Origin: a bacterium
Lineage (GTDB): Bacteria > Thermosulfidibacterota > Thermosulfidibacteria > Thermosulfidibacterales > JALWSI01
DNA length: 6,352 nucleotides
NCBI GenBank assembly: GCA_027080315.1
Contig: JALWSI010000116.1
Location: 1 to 6,352, forward strand
Direction: 5' to 3'
Shown here: in pieces, positions 1 through 6,352 of the stretch
How positions within the stretch are numbered: position 1 is the stretch's first letter
How the letters are laid out: each line of letters opens with the position of its first letter
Program-made: the position numbers and the translations under genes
Notes under the pieces: generated by a model
Seen by the model: only the letters and a program-made list of their open reading frames with translations
Database searches by the model: none
Told to the model about the DNA's origin: nothing

Positions 1-170
1 GTGCCGCTTCGCCTGTAGGTGTAGAACTCAAAGGCCAGCAAGGCCAATCCCGGAATCAAGGTGTAGAGCCCTTCGGCCCCCTTGCCTGCAGCGATGTCGG
101 CTATTCCTTGAATCGCAAGAAGAAGCCCCAGCGCCGTCCACATTATTCCGCTTATGGTAGAGTGATTCAT
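1..170 (-). CDS. small two-helix membrane protein, 3' end cut by window
   Basis: Only the first 56 codons are visible; the gene runs off the left edge. The ATG at 170 lies directly after the pgi TAG stop (171-173), so the two are abutting (TAGATG). A strong ribosome site AGGAGG (181-176), inside the end of pgi, sits 5 bases from the ATG, which fixes the start and suggests translational coupling to pgi. Two hydrophobic stretches are visible: about residues 6-28 (ISGIMWTALGLLLAIQGIAD core) and about 34-50 (GLYTLIPGLALLAFEFYTY core). They are joined by a short GKGAE turn and followed by basic Arg-Arg, so an inner-membrane hairpin protein is likely. I do not recognise the family. The link to sugar metabolism is positional only and is probably no more than co-transcription. 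Confidence 0.7.
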   Translation of the reverse strand, partial: MNHSTISGIMWTALGLLLAIQGIADIAAGKGAEGLYTLIPGLALLAFEFYTYRRSG

Positions 171-1526
171 CTACTCCTCCTTCAGTCTCAGAGAGGCGTT
201 GCCGGCAAGATGCCACCTCTTCACCTCTTCCATCTCTCTCTCAAATCCCTGCCTCTGCATCAATGCATAGGTGAATCTTTTGCCCTGTTCAACCCCGGGC
301 TGGTCAAAAGGGTTTATTCCCATGGCCAGTCCGCACACCGCGGTGGTGATCTCGTAGAGCATAAAGAGGGCCCCAAGGGTGAAAGAGTTGAGCCTTTCAA
401 GGCTTATGGTGATGCTTGGTACCCCGCTCTTTGCCAAAGCAGCCGCTGTGCCAATCTGCTCGTTGAGGAGGAGAGAGTGGAGGCTCTTCCCCCCAAGGTA
501 TCCTAAGGTCTCCTTTCCGGAGAACAGCCCGGGAATCTCCACGTCCTCTTCCGGGTTTTCAACCCTGAGGAAGGTGACCATCTTATCCTTTGGACCGTCG
601 TTGAAGAGCTGGATCAGTGAGTGCTGATCGTTGGCACCCATGGCGGCCAAGGGGGTCTGGCCTCTGCCCTCTTTCCCAAGACTCTCTGCCCAAAGCTGGC
701 AGAACCATCTGCTGAAACCTTCAAGGCGGGTGAGGTAGGGCATCATAACGGCTATGTTCTTCCCTTTCTTGCAGAGAGAAAGGTGAAGCCCTGCAAGCAG
801 AAGGGCGGGATTCTCTATCCCCGCTTTCTCCTCACATAGCTCTGCCATCCACCTTGCCCCATCCAAAAGCTCTCTCACCGATGCTCCAACAAAGGCTAAG
901 GGGAAAAGGGCCACTGGCGAGAGCACCGAGAACCTGCCACCCACATTGGGAGGCACTGGAAGGGCCTTGAATCCATGCTCATTGGCGAGCTCCCGAAGGG
1001 TGCCCTTTTGGGGATCTGTGGTGAAGACCACCTCCTTTTTGGCCTCATACTCTCCAACCCTTTCACTCAGAGCCTTGAACACCACTAAGAAGTTGGCCAT
1101 GCTCTCGGCTGTACCTCCAGACTTGGAGACCACGTTCACCACCGCCTTTGAGAGATCCACCTCTCTCAAAACCGCTGCGGTCTTCTCTGGATCCACATTG
1201 TCTAAGATTCTCAGCTTTGGACCATCACTGGGCAGGAAGGGGTGAAGTGCCTGCAGAGCAGCCTCTAAGCCCAAAGAGGAACCGCCTATACCCACCACCA
1301 CCAGCCATTCTGGAGGATCTTTTTTTAGTTGATCTACCAGTTGAAGAATGGAGGAGAGGTCCTGATAGGGAAGATCAATGAAGCCCACTTCACCTTCTTC
1401 TCTCAGGACCTGCAACTGCTTGAATCCCGCAGCTATCTCCTGAGCCAGGGTCCTTTTCAGTTCATCCTCTTGAAGAGGTGGATCACCCACCTTTAGGGCA
1501 GCACCATAGGCTATCTCTATCTTCAT
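171..1526 (-). CDS. pgi: glucose-6-phosphate isomerase
   Basis: Cytoplasmic enzyme that interconverts glucose 6-phosphate and fructose 6-phosphate in glycolysis and gluconeogenesis. From the ATG at 1526 it has 451 residues, about the size of the short bacterial form. Visible hallmarks: the SIS-fold phosphate-binding loop GIGGSS (79-84); SKSGGTAES (about 134-142); the first PGI signature around NVGGRFSVLSP (from 194); the catalytic-type Glu in WAES (E281); His in NDQHS (H302); and the second signature with FDQPGVEQGK ending at K416, the catalytic lysine. The frame is open further upstream, to 1838, but that extension crosses the promoter region and the divergent gene and has no family similarity. 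The ATG at 1526 has AAGGGG 7 bases upstream, and a GTG two codons earlier (1532) is too close to that site. It abuts the small membrane gene downstream. All key residues appear intact. Confidence 0.95.
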   Translation of the reverse strand: MKIEIAYGAALKVGDPPLQEDELKRTLAQEIAAGFKQLQVLREEGEVGFIDLPYQDLSSILQLVDQLKKDPPEWLVVVGIGGSSLGLEAALQALHPFLPSDGPKLRILDNVDPEKTAAVLREVDLSKAVVNVVSKSGGTAESMANFLVVFKALSERVGEYEAKKEVVFTTDPQKGTLRELANEHGFKALPVPPNVGGRFSVLSPVALFPLAFVGASVRELLDGARWMAELCEEKAGIENPALLLAGLHLSLCKKGKNIAVMMPYLTRLEGFSRWFCQLWAESLGKEGRGQTPLAAMGANDQHSLIQLFNDGPKDKMVTFLRVENPEEDVEIPGLFSGKETLGYLGGKSLHSLLLNEQIGTAAALAKSGVPSITISLERLNSFTLGALFMLYEITTAVCGLAMGINPFDQPGVEQGKRFTYALMQRQGFEREMEEVKRWHLAGNASLRLKEE

Positions 1527-1548
1527 CTTCACACCCCTTTCTTGGGCG

Positions 1549-1577
1549 AATCTAATGCTTTTAATCTTTTTGGGCAA
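1549..1577 (-). promoter_or_regulatory. candidate sigma70 promoter for pgi
   Basis: Read on the minus strand, TTGCCC (1577-1572) and TAGATT (1554-1549) are 17 bases apart, with an A/T-rich spacer. Each matches the consensus hexamers at 4 of 6 positions. The predicted transcript would start near 1542, just before the AAGGGG ribosome site of pgi. This supports the ATG at 1526 rather than a longer protein. It is a pattern match only. Confidence 0.4.
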
Positions 1578-1579
1578 CC

Positions 1580-1609
1580 TTGTCTGTGGTACCTTACCCA
1601 TGGTAAAAT
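1580..1609 (+). promoter_or_regulatory. candidate sigma70 promoter for the metallo-hydrolase gene
   Basis: TTGTCT (1580-1585, 4/6 to consensus) and TAAAAT (1604-1609, 5/6) are separated by 18 bases. The predicted start near 1616 would give a very short leader for the ATG at 1630 and a more usual one for the ATG at 1648. A small inverted repeat TTACC-CAT-GGTAA (1594-1606) overlaps the spacer and the first bases of the -10 box, where a repressor could sit. That role is inference. Confidence 0.45.
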
Positions 1610-1629
1610 AGGTTTGAAGATAGGAGAAA

Positions 1630-2595
1630 ATGAAGGGGGTAAGAGGAATGATACTTGAACCGTTGAAAGAGCTGAGGATAACCGTGGTGATAGACAACGT
1701 GGCCGACCTCATTGCCCAGGGTAACGAGGTCACCATCAGGAGACCTATCTTCTCAGGAGACCAGGTAGCTCCTCCCCTCATAGCCGAGCACGGGCTTTCT
1801 CTCTTCATTTCCGCCACGGATTTCAAGGGCAACACCAAACATATTCTTTTAGATGCTGGTCTTACAGAAGAGGGGTTGCCCTACAATCTTAAGCGTTTGG
1901 ATCTGCCCGTAGAAGAGACCGACCTTGTGGTTCTTAGTCATGGTCACTTTGACCACTTTGGAGCTCTGAAGTGGCTGTATCAGGAGGGGGTGGTTCCCAA
2001 AGATGCTCCTCTGCTTCTTCATCCCAAGGCCTTCTCCTTGAGGGGGATAAGAGACCCTCAGGGTGGGCTCCATCCCTTCCCCCAACTGAACAGAGAAGAG
2101 CTTGAAGGGATGGGAGTGAAGATCGTTGAGACCAAGGATCCCATGCTTCAGCTGGGGGGCATGGTTCTCGTTACCGGTGAGATTCCTCGCTACACCCCCT
2201 TTGAGATAGGGTTCCCCATGGGATACCGCATGGAGAACGGAGAGGCGGTTCAGGATAACATCCCTGACGATCAGGCCTTGGCATTCCTAATTGAGGGTAA
2301 AGGCGTGGTGGCTGTTCTCGGCTGCGGCCACTCAGGGGTGATCAACACCCTTGATTACATTGAGAGTTTAACCAAAGAGAAGAGAATTCACGCGGTGATA
2401 GGAGGATTCCATCTTTCTGGAGCGGTCTTTGAAGAGACGGTGTCGCCAACAATAGACAGGTTGAAAGAGAAGGGGGTTCGCTGGGTGGCTCCAACCCATT
2501 GCTCAGGGTTCAAGGCCCAGTGCAGATTTGCAAAGGAGATGTCTGAGGAGTTCATCTACTGCTGCGTGGGAACCACCTTCGTATTCTCAGCCTGA
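1630..2595 (+). CDS. MBL-fold metallo-hydrolase, MJ0301/Tflp (COG1237) type
   Basis: Metallo-beta-lactamase-fold protein, 321 residues from the ATG at 1630, with no signal peptide, so probably cytoplasmic. Metal ligands follow the family order: HGHFDH (104-109), GCGHSG (H234), GGFHLSG (H261) and APTHCSG (H290). The GCxHxG...N and GGFHL blocks point to the branch often labelled 7,8-dihydropterin-6-methyl-4-(beta-D-ribofuranosyl)-aminobenzene-5'-phosphate synthase. That reaction belongs to archaeal methanopterin synthesis, and most bacterial members have no proven substrate, so I do not assign it. AGGAG at 1622-1626 supports the ATG at 1630, though with only 3 bases of spacing. The ATG at 1648, with GGGGG 8 bases upstream, is an equally possible start. 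The gene is divergent from pgi and its 3' end overlaps the DUF502 gene by 40 bases. The C-terminus (VGTTFVFSA) looks complete at the TGA. Confidence 0.88.
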   Translation: MKGVRGMILEPLKELRITVVIDNVADLIAQGNEVTIRRPIFSGDQVAPPLIAEHGLSLFISATDFKGNTKHILLDAGLTEEGLPYNLKRLDLPVEETDLVVLSHGHFDHFGALKWLYQEGVVPKDAPLLLHPKAFSLRGIRDPQGGLHPFPQLNREELEGMGVKIVETKDPMLQLGGMVLVTGEIPRYTPFEIGFPMGYRMENGEAVQDNIPDDQALAFLIEGKGVVAVLGCGHSGVINTLDYIESLTKEKRIHAVIGGFHLSGAVFEETVSPTIDRLKEKGVRWVAPTHCSGFKAQCRFAKEMSEEFIYCCVGTTFVFSA

Positions 2596-3221
2596 TCCTC
2601 CAACACCAAGGGTATCACGCCTCCTGAAACCACCACTCTGATCCCCTCTTCCACCGACAGGGAGAGGGGTATCACCTCCTCTTTGGGCACAACGATCATC
2701 ATTCCCGAGGTGGGGTTGGGGCTGGTGGGAATGAATACGGTGTAGGCGGGGGATCTTAGATTGGACACGCTGCCCCTAACATCGTTTGTTACAAAACCCA
2801 TAGAGTAGATGCCCTTGCGGGGGTACTCAACCATCACCACCTTGGTGAACTTGTCTGCGTCAGCGGAGTCTGCCACTGAGAGCACCAACTGCTTTGCCGC
2901 AGAGTGGATCACTCTTACTCCTGGTATATGTTCCATGAGATGCTCCCAAAGGCCAACCAGCTTCTTGCCAAAGAAGTTGGTGGCGAAGACGCCCACCAGA
3001 AAGATGAAGATCACCGTGACCACCAACCCCGCCCCCGGTATGGGATGTAGGTACTCATGGGGCATTCCGGCCCTCTCAAGGCCACGCATCACCAATGGGA
3101 TGACCAAGGAGTCCACCTTGCGTACAATGTAGATCACTGTGAAACCGGCCACAAAAAGGGGAACGATCACTGCAAGACCTGCAAAGAAGGTTCGGCGCAG
3201 CTTGGCCCTTAACCAGCCCAT
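2556..3221 (-). CDS. DUF502 family membrane protein
   Basis: 221 residues from the ATG at 3221, which has GGGAGG (3233-3228) 6 bases upstream. A GTG at 3242 would add 7 residues but would place that ribosome site inside the gene. Two membrane segments are visible, about residues 12-33 and 63-84. Between them is a short segment containing PHEYLHPIPGAG. After the second comes the family pattern IPGVRVIHSAAKQL (99-112) and then the DUF502 hallmark PNPTSGMMIVVPKEE (168-182). The N-terminus is basic (RAKLRR), so it is probably cytoplasmic. Related plant proteins are called LIKE COV; the bacterial function is unknown. It stands alone on this strand: upstream is a terminator ending the porin operon, and downstream its last 13 codons, including the stop, are antisense to the end of the metallo-hydrolase gene. 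Confidence 0.88.
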   Translation of the reverse strand: MGWLRAKLRRTFFAGLAVIVPLFVAGFTVIYIVRKVDSLVIPLVMRGLERAGMPHEYLHPIPGAGLVVTVIFIFLVGVFATNFFGKKLVGLWEHLMEHIPGVRVIHSAAKQLVLSVADSADADKFTKVVMVEYPRKGIYSMGFVTNDVRGSVSNLRSPAYTVFIPTSPNPTSGMMIVVPKEEVIPLSLSVEEGIRVVVSGGVIPLVLEDQAENTKVVPTQQ

Positions 3222-3387
3222 GGGTTTCCTCCCGTTATTCACCGCTTCTGGTCAGCTCTTCTACTCCCAGATGGAGAAGGAATCTACAAGGAAAGTGCTG
3301 AGGGGGATTTTGTTTTTTGCGAAGAAGGAGGCTATTACCAAAGTCACTCCTTCATTTCGGATAATCCCTTGAGTACCAGAGAAAGAG

Positions 3388-3411
3388 AGGGGCGGGGATT
3401 TCCCCGCCCCT
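3388..3411 (-). terminator. intrinsic terminator of the cytochrome-porin operon
   Basis: A perfect inverted repeat, AGGGGCGGGG then CCCCGCCCCT with a 4-base AT-only loop, gives a 10-bp very GC-rich stem. It lies about 40 bases after the porin TAA stop. On the minus strand it is followed by a pyrimidine-rich tail (CTCTTTCTCT) that is T-rich but not a pure T run. No plus-strand gene ends nearby, so it most likely ends the porin operon and insulates the DUF502 gene. The short stretch 3222-3387 between it and DUF502 must hold the DUF502 promoter; I see no convincing -35/-10 pair there. Confidence 0.75.
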
Positions 3412-3452
3412 GGTTGTTAACGCTTTAGGTTTACTGAGTTAACTTGCTGTTC

Positions 3453-6074
3453 TTACAGCTGGTACTGAATGCCGAAGCCGATGTAGGTGATGGAGCCATC
3501 ACCGTCGTAGATGTAGTACTCGTCGTCGTCAAACTTATCGTAGTTGAAATTGAAGTTGAGCATCAGCTTGTCAGTGATATGGTAGTTTGCCGACAATCCT
3601 ACCTCTATGGTGCTCATCTCAAGGTCAGAGAAGTCGTCCATCTCGTCAAAGGTTGGATGACCCTCTTCCCACTCCTTGGTGAAAGAGCCCCATGCGTACG
3701 CTTGGGGAGAGGTGGGATTCATTGCCATGAGCTCTGGGATCCGGTTCTTGAAGCTCACATTGTCAAATCCGGCCTTTGAGTAGGTGTAGGTGATGCTTCC
3801 CGTGAAATCCAGCCTCTTGATGGGAGTGAAATTGATAGCAAAGGTGATTGCATGGTAGTCAATGGTGTAATCCACCTCGTCCTTGGCAGCCCCAACCTGG
3901 GGCGTGAAGGTGGAGCCCGCTCACCCGTTGAAGAAGGTGAACCAGTAGTCTGTTGTGGTCTTCTCGTGGTAGAAGTTGTAGGCCAGCGACAGGGTGAGCT
4001 CCTCAACAGGTGACCACCATGTGCTGATTCCCGCGTTGAACTGCTGGCTCTCCCAGGGAGTGTCGTCGTTGTCCTGGTGGGTGTACGAGATCATGGGGGC
4101 GATGGATGCGGTGGGTATGGGCGACCAGTTGAAAGAGAGCTCGGCCTTGTAGGTGTCGCTGGGTTGATTTGTGCCCTCCTGGATCCTGTTCATGGGGATG
4201 AAGAAGTCGGCATAGTTTGATGAGTCTCCTATGTCCAGTGAGCTTGCCCCATGGGTGCATACGCATCCCGGGGGGCTGCAGGTTGGGTTGCAGGTGTTGG
4301 GATACTGGCAGCTGCCATCGGCAGGGAAGCAGAAGTTGGGCGAAAGGGCAGACTGCAGCACCTTGTCCTTCTCTCCCTTGGCGTGGGGGTATTCAAAAGG
4401 ATCGTCGTTGTGCTCGTAGGTGAAGCTGAACCTGCCGTTCAGGTTGGCCATGGGGTAGAAGTAGATGGTGCCATCAATGGTATGGATGGTGGGGTCGCCG
4501 TAGTCGTACTCGTCAAGGTGGTAGTCTGCAGGCACCGGGTTGATGAGGTCGTCTGTGTTGTCCAGGGCGATCTTGTTGTACTCGTCGGTGAAGGCAGCCC
4601 TGTTCTCCCAGTACTGCAGCTTGTTGTCCCTGTCCACCAACTTCAGCCGGTACTCGAGCCTGGTGGTCACATAGGTGTTGAAGTTGTAGTTGGCCGACAG
4701 ATCAAACTCGGTCACGTCCCTGTCGGCAGCAGACTTTCTGTTGTAACCGAAGTTGGTGTCGGGGGCTGCGTTGATGTAACCGTCGTAGCCCCAGTGGCTA
4801 CCGGCGTTTGGCAGCAGGCTGTCGGGAGGATTGGGTGCCCCCCCGGCGTCCTTCACCTTAATGTCGTCTGCGTCTATGGTGTAGTACTTGACGCCTGCGG
4901 TTACGGTCATGTGTTTCACCGGGTGGAAGGTGATGCGTCCCATGGCGCTCTGGTAGGTCTGGTCGATGTCGTGATCAAGCGCCTCGGTGCGGTCCTTGTC
5001 TGTTGCCTTTGAATAGACATACATGCCGGTGAGGTAGGCGTCTTTGAAGATGGCCAAACGCGCCTTCACTGTTTCGGTGTTCTTGTCGGTCTCGGGCACC
5101 CGGGCGAAGGGCAGGCTCTCGTACTGGTAGTTCAGGCGGTTCCCAAAGGTTCCCTCCTCGCCTCCCGGGGGTGGGTAGGCAGTGCCGCCGTACTGAGGAT
5201 CGTATGCAGGGGGATGGTGTGAAAGCTCGTAGAAGTTGTGCATGGTCTCGTCGCTTCTTCTGAAGACCTTGGTCTTGTGGGTGAAGTCAAGGGTGAGGGG
5301 ACCGTGAATGAAGGTGACGCCTCCCTTGTAGATCTGGGTGGTCTGGTTAACCATCTGTGCCTGTGACACTATGTGGCAGCTTGCGCAGTGGCTCATGGTC
5401 ATCACCTGGCGGTTCCCCTTCTTGTTGGTGTAGTGGTAGCCGCCGTGCACGATTATGTTGGGGAAGAATGGAAGCTGCAGCTTGAAGTCGCTGCCGAACC
5501 TCTTGATGCGGTACATGTAGTCTTTGCCAAAGTTCATGTCTGTGTAGCGAAAGGCCTTGGGTCCGTGGGTCTCCCAGGCCACCACATCGTCGTAGCCCGG
5601 GTAGTCAACGAACTTGTAGGAGTCGGGCTGTGGATCGCTGGGGTCGTTGTTGATACCCACAGGTATCTTGAACTGGGGATCGGCCAGGGTTTGAGACTTC
5701 TTGATGTAGGGCTTGTAGAACTCGTCGTGGTCTAACCTGTGTATGAAGCGGTCGTACGACAGGCTGACCCTGAATACCCGCGAGAGATCTAAATCGGCCC
5801 CGGTATAGAGATCATCGTTGTCTTTGTAGTTTCCTGTGAGGTCAAGGTAGAGATTCTCGTTGCTTCCCTCCACCTTGAGCCCAAAGTCGGGGCTCGAATC
5901 TACGCTCTCGTACTCAGCCACCCTGCGTTTCGAGTCGTCTGTTGCGTAGCCGTGGTAACCTGCCGAGAACTCTGCCTTGAACTTAGCAGGTGCCTGGTTA
6001 GCCTCTTCCCCGTAGGATAGCACGGGCAGCACCAGCAAGGCAGCCAGTAAACAGATGGTGATTCGCCTAATCAT
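3453..6074 (-). CDS. MtrB/PioB-type outer-membrane porin with in-frame TGA (possible selenoprotein)
   Basis: Beta-barrel partner of a multiheme cytochrome; the family forms the sheath that lets electrons cross the outer membrane. The product is 873 residues if codon 718 (TGA, 3923-3921) is read through, or 717 if it stops. The start is the ATG at 6074, with AGGAGGT (6087-6081) 6 bases upstream. Residues 1-23 are a signal peptide (MIRRI then a hydrophobic core, cleavage likely after SYG). The rest is alternating polar/hydrophobic strands rich in Tyr, Asn and Asp, with short periplasmic-type turns and long loops. Odd features are a CASCH heme motif (230-234) and six Cys between 582 and 606. After the TGA the same frame runs 155 codons with continued strand patterns ([45 protein letters not shown]) and ends QYQL-TAA, so the downstream part belongs to this barrel. 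Family assignment rests on architecture and the cytochrome partner. The TGA could be selenocysteine, a sequencing error or a recent nonsense mutation. Confidence 0.85.
3871..3914 (-). promoter_or_regulatory. candidate SECIS-like mRNA hairpin
   Basis: In the porin mRNA, starting 6 bases after the in-frame UGA, UCCACCU (3914-3908) can pair with AGGUGGA (3877-3871). Inside this, GCCCC (3903-3899) pairs with GGGGC (3893-3889) around the loop AGGUU (3898-3894). The loop begins 23 bases after the UGA. The published bacterial SECIS pattern is a short stem-loop just after UGA with a G in the first two apical-loop bases, and this fits; the E. coli fdhF loop is AGGUCU. There is no bulged U in the upper stem as in E. 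coli, and GC-rich coding DNA can form such hairpins by chance. Confidence 0.4.
3921..3923 (-). other. in-frame TGA codon, candidate selenocysteine (residue 718)
   Basis: This is the only stop within the 873-codon porin frame. The preceding codons read DYWFTFFNG and the following ones [10 protein letters not shown], with no frame change. By strand alternation the position falls in a long loop between strands [12 protein letters not shown] and [14 protein letters not shown]. One base change separates TGA from Cys, Trp, Arg, Gly, Ser or Leu codons, so error or mutation remains possible. Confidence 0.45.
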
Positions 6075-6085
6075 CTTTCCACCTC

Positions 6086-6352
6086 CTATCGGGTAAGTCT
6101 GCGGCCCATACCCGGCCTGGTGTTAGAGGGAAGATTGGATCCGTGAATCTGGCTGTGGCACTCGGTACACTTGGTGGTCATCACCTGCTGAATGTCGTTC
6201 ACCTTGCCTATGCCGTAGTTGGTGTTTCCAGAGAGGCCAGAGTGGAAGTGCATGTGGTGGCACTGAAGACAGATGAACGGCTCGTTCTGCTTGAGCATGT
6301 TGTTTGCCACGGTGCCGTGGGGCTGGTGACAGATGTCGCAGTTCTCCTCCAC
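6086..6352 (-). CDS. multiheme c-type cytochrome C-terminus, MtrA/PioA/DmsE type (partial)
   Basis: The last 88 residues of a larger gene that begins beyond the right edge; the GTG at 6352 is just a codon at the boundary, not a supported start. Three CXXCH heme sites are visible: CDICH (5-9), CLQCH (28-32) and CTECH (62-66). Their following histidines, in HQPHG, HHMHFH and SQIHGSN, are candidate distal ligands. The order CxxCHxPHG, then CxxCH, then CxxCHxxIHGSN near the end is typical of the periplasmic decaheme cytochromes that dock in MtrB/PioB barrels. It should therefore carry electrons from the periplasm into the downstream porin. The TAG stop (6088-6086) overlaps the porin ribosome site, with 11 bases between the genes, so they are one operon and probably translationally coupled. 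Total heme number cannot be seen. Confidence 0.88.
   Translation of the reverse strand: MEENCDICHQPHGTVANNMLKQNEPFICLQCHHMHFHSGLSGNTNYGIGKVNDIQQVMTTKCTECHSQIHGSNLPSNTRPGMGRRLTR

Noticed and set aside
1527-1838. N-terminal extension of pgi up to 1838
   Set aside because: It overlaps the divergent gene and both promoter candidates and has no GPI similarity; the ATG at 1526 has a usable ribosome site.
3246-3340. Possible 26-codon minus-strand TTG-start peptide (about 3337 to 3257) upstream of DUF502
   Set aside because: AAGGAG lies 5 bases before the TTG, but the peptide is tiny, has no recognisable features, and that AAGGAG is also part of a 7-bp inverted repeat (3324-3330/3347-3353). Not supportable as a gene.
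3416-3443. Two GTTAAC copies (3416-3421 and 3438-3443) after the porin
   Set aside because: Six-base palindromes that can easily occur by chance in a short AT-rich spacer; no longer repeat or site structure is visible.
3453-3875. Separate 140-residue beta-strand protein after the porin
   Set aside because: It is the same frame as the porin, its GTG has no ribosome site, it lacks a signal peptide, and it looks like the missing C-terminal barrel strands.
3921-3923. TGA read as Trp or Gly through an alternative genetic code
   Set aside because: The metallo-hydrolase appears to end properly at TGA (2593-2595), and all other frames are read normally without internal TGA.
3755-4006. Minus-strand open frame covering the TGA region, as evidence of a frameshift
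   Set aside because: It is a different frame with Ser/Arg/Pro-rich, non-barrel sequence. The true frame resumes directly after the TGA with no shift, so this is a stop-codon event and not an indel.
4251-5012. Long plus-strand frame (253 codons) antisense to the porin
   Set aside because: It is Val/Gly-rich and low in complexity, as expected from the complement of Asp/Tyr/His/Thr-rich porin codons, and it has no domain I recognise.
1-6352. CRISPR arrays, tRNA/rRNA genes, insertion sequences or attachment sites
   Set aside because: No spaced direct repeats, cloverleaf or rRNA-like segments, transposase genes or terminal inverted repeats were seen in the non-coding stretches.

Overview
The window carries five identifiable genes plus the start of a sixth. 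It suggests a Gram-negative anaerobe that respires extracellular acceptors such as Fe(III) or Mn(IV). The basis is a two-gene block at the right end: the tail of a multiheme c-type cytochrome of the MtrA/PioA/DmsE type, followed 11 bases later by an MtrB/PioB-type outer-membrane beta-barrel. In this family the cytochrome sits inside the barrel and carries electrons across the outer membrane. The taxon cannot be fixed from the sequence; Desulfuromonadota/Desulfobacterota-like or other thermophilic metal-reducing lineages are a guess.

Layout, left to right: (1) 1-170, minus: start of a small two-helix membrane protein, cut by the window edge. (2) 171-1526, minus: glucose-6-phosphate isomerase (pgi), whose TAG stop abuts the ATG of the small gene. 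(3) 1527-1629: divergent intergenic region with a sigma70-like promoter in each direction. (4) 1630-2595, plus: metallo-beta-lactamase-fold protein of the MJ0301/Tflp (COG1237) type. (5) 2556-3221, minus: DUF502 membrane protein, overlapping the end of the previous gene by 40 bases. (6) 3222-3452: intergenic, with a strong GC-rich terminator hairpin for the minus-strand operon at 3388-3411. (7) 3453-6074, minus: the MtrB/PioB-like porin. (8) 6086-6352, minus: cytochrome C-terminus.

The main discovery candidate is in the porin. Its reading frame is broken by one in-frame TGA at 3921-3923 (codon 718). The same frame then stays open for 155 more codons that look like the last membrane strands of the barrel and end in a normal TAA. 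Six bases after the TGA the mRNA can fold into a two-tier hairpin (3914 down to 3871) with a five-base AGGUU apical loop. Its position and shape resemble a bacterial SECIS element, so the porin may be a selenoprotein with selenocysteine in a long surface loop. A sequencing error or a recent nonsense mutation is the main alternative. The metallo-hydrolase gene appears to use TGA as a true stop, which argues against genome-wide TGA reassignment.

The same barrel also carries a CXXCH heme-attachment motif (residues 230-234) and a six-cysteine insert (582-606). By strand alternation, these two and codon 718 all fall in loops I would place on the cell surface. No MtrC-like extracellular cytochrome follows the porin; the terminator does. 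A working model is that this barrel has its own surface redox groups, although an extracellular cytochrome could lie upstream, outside the window.
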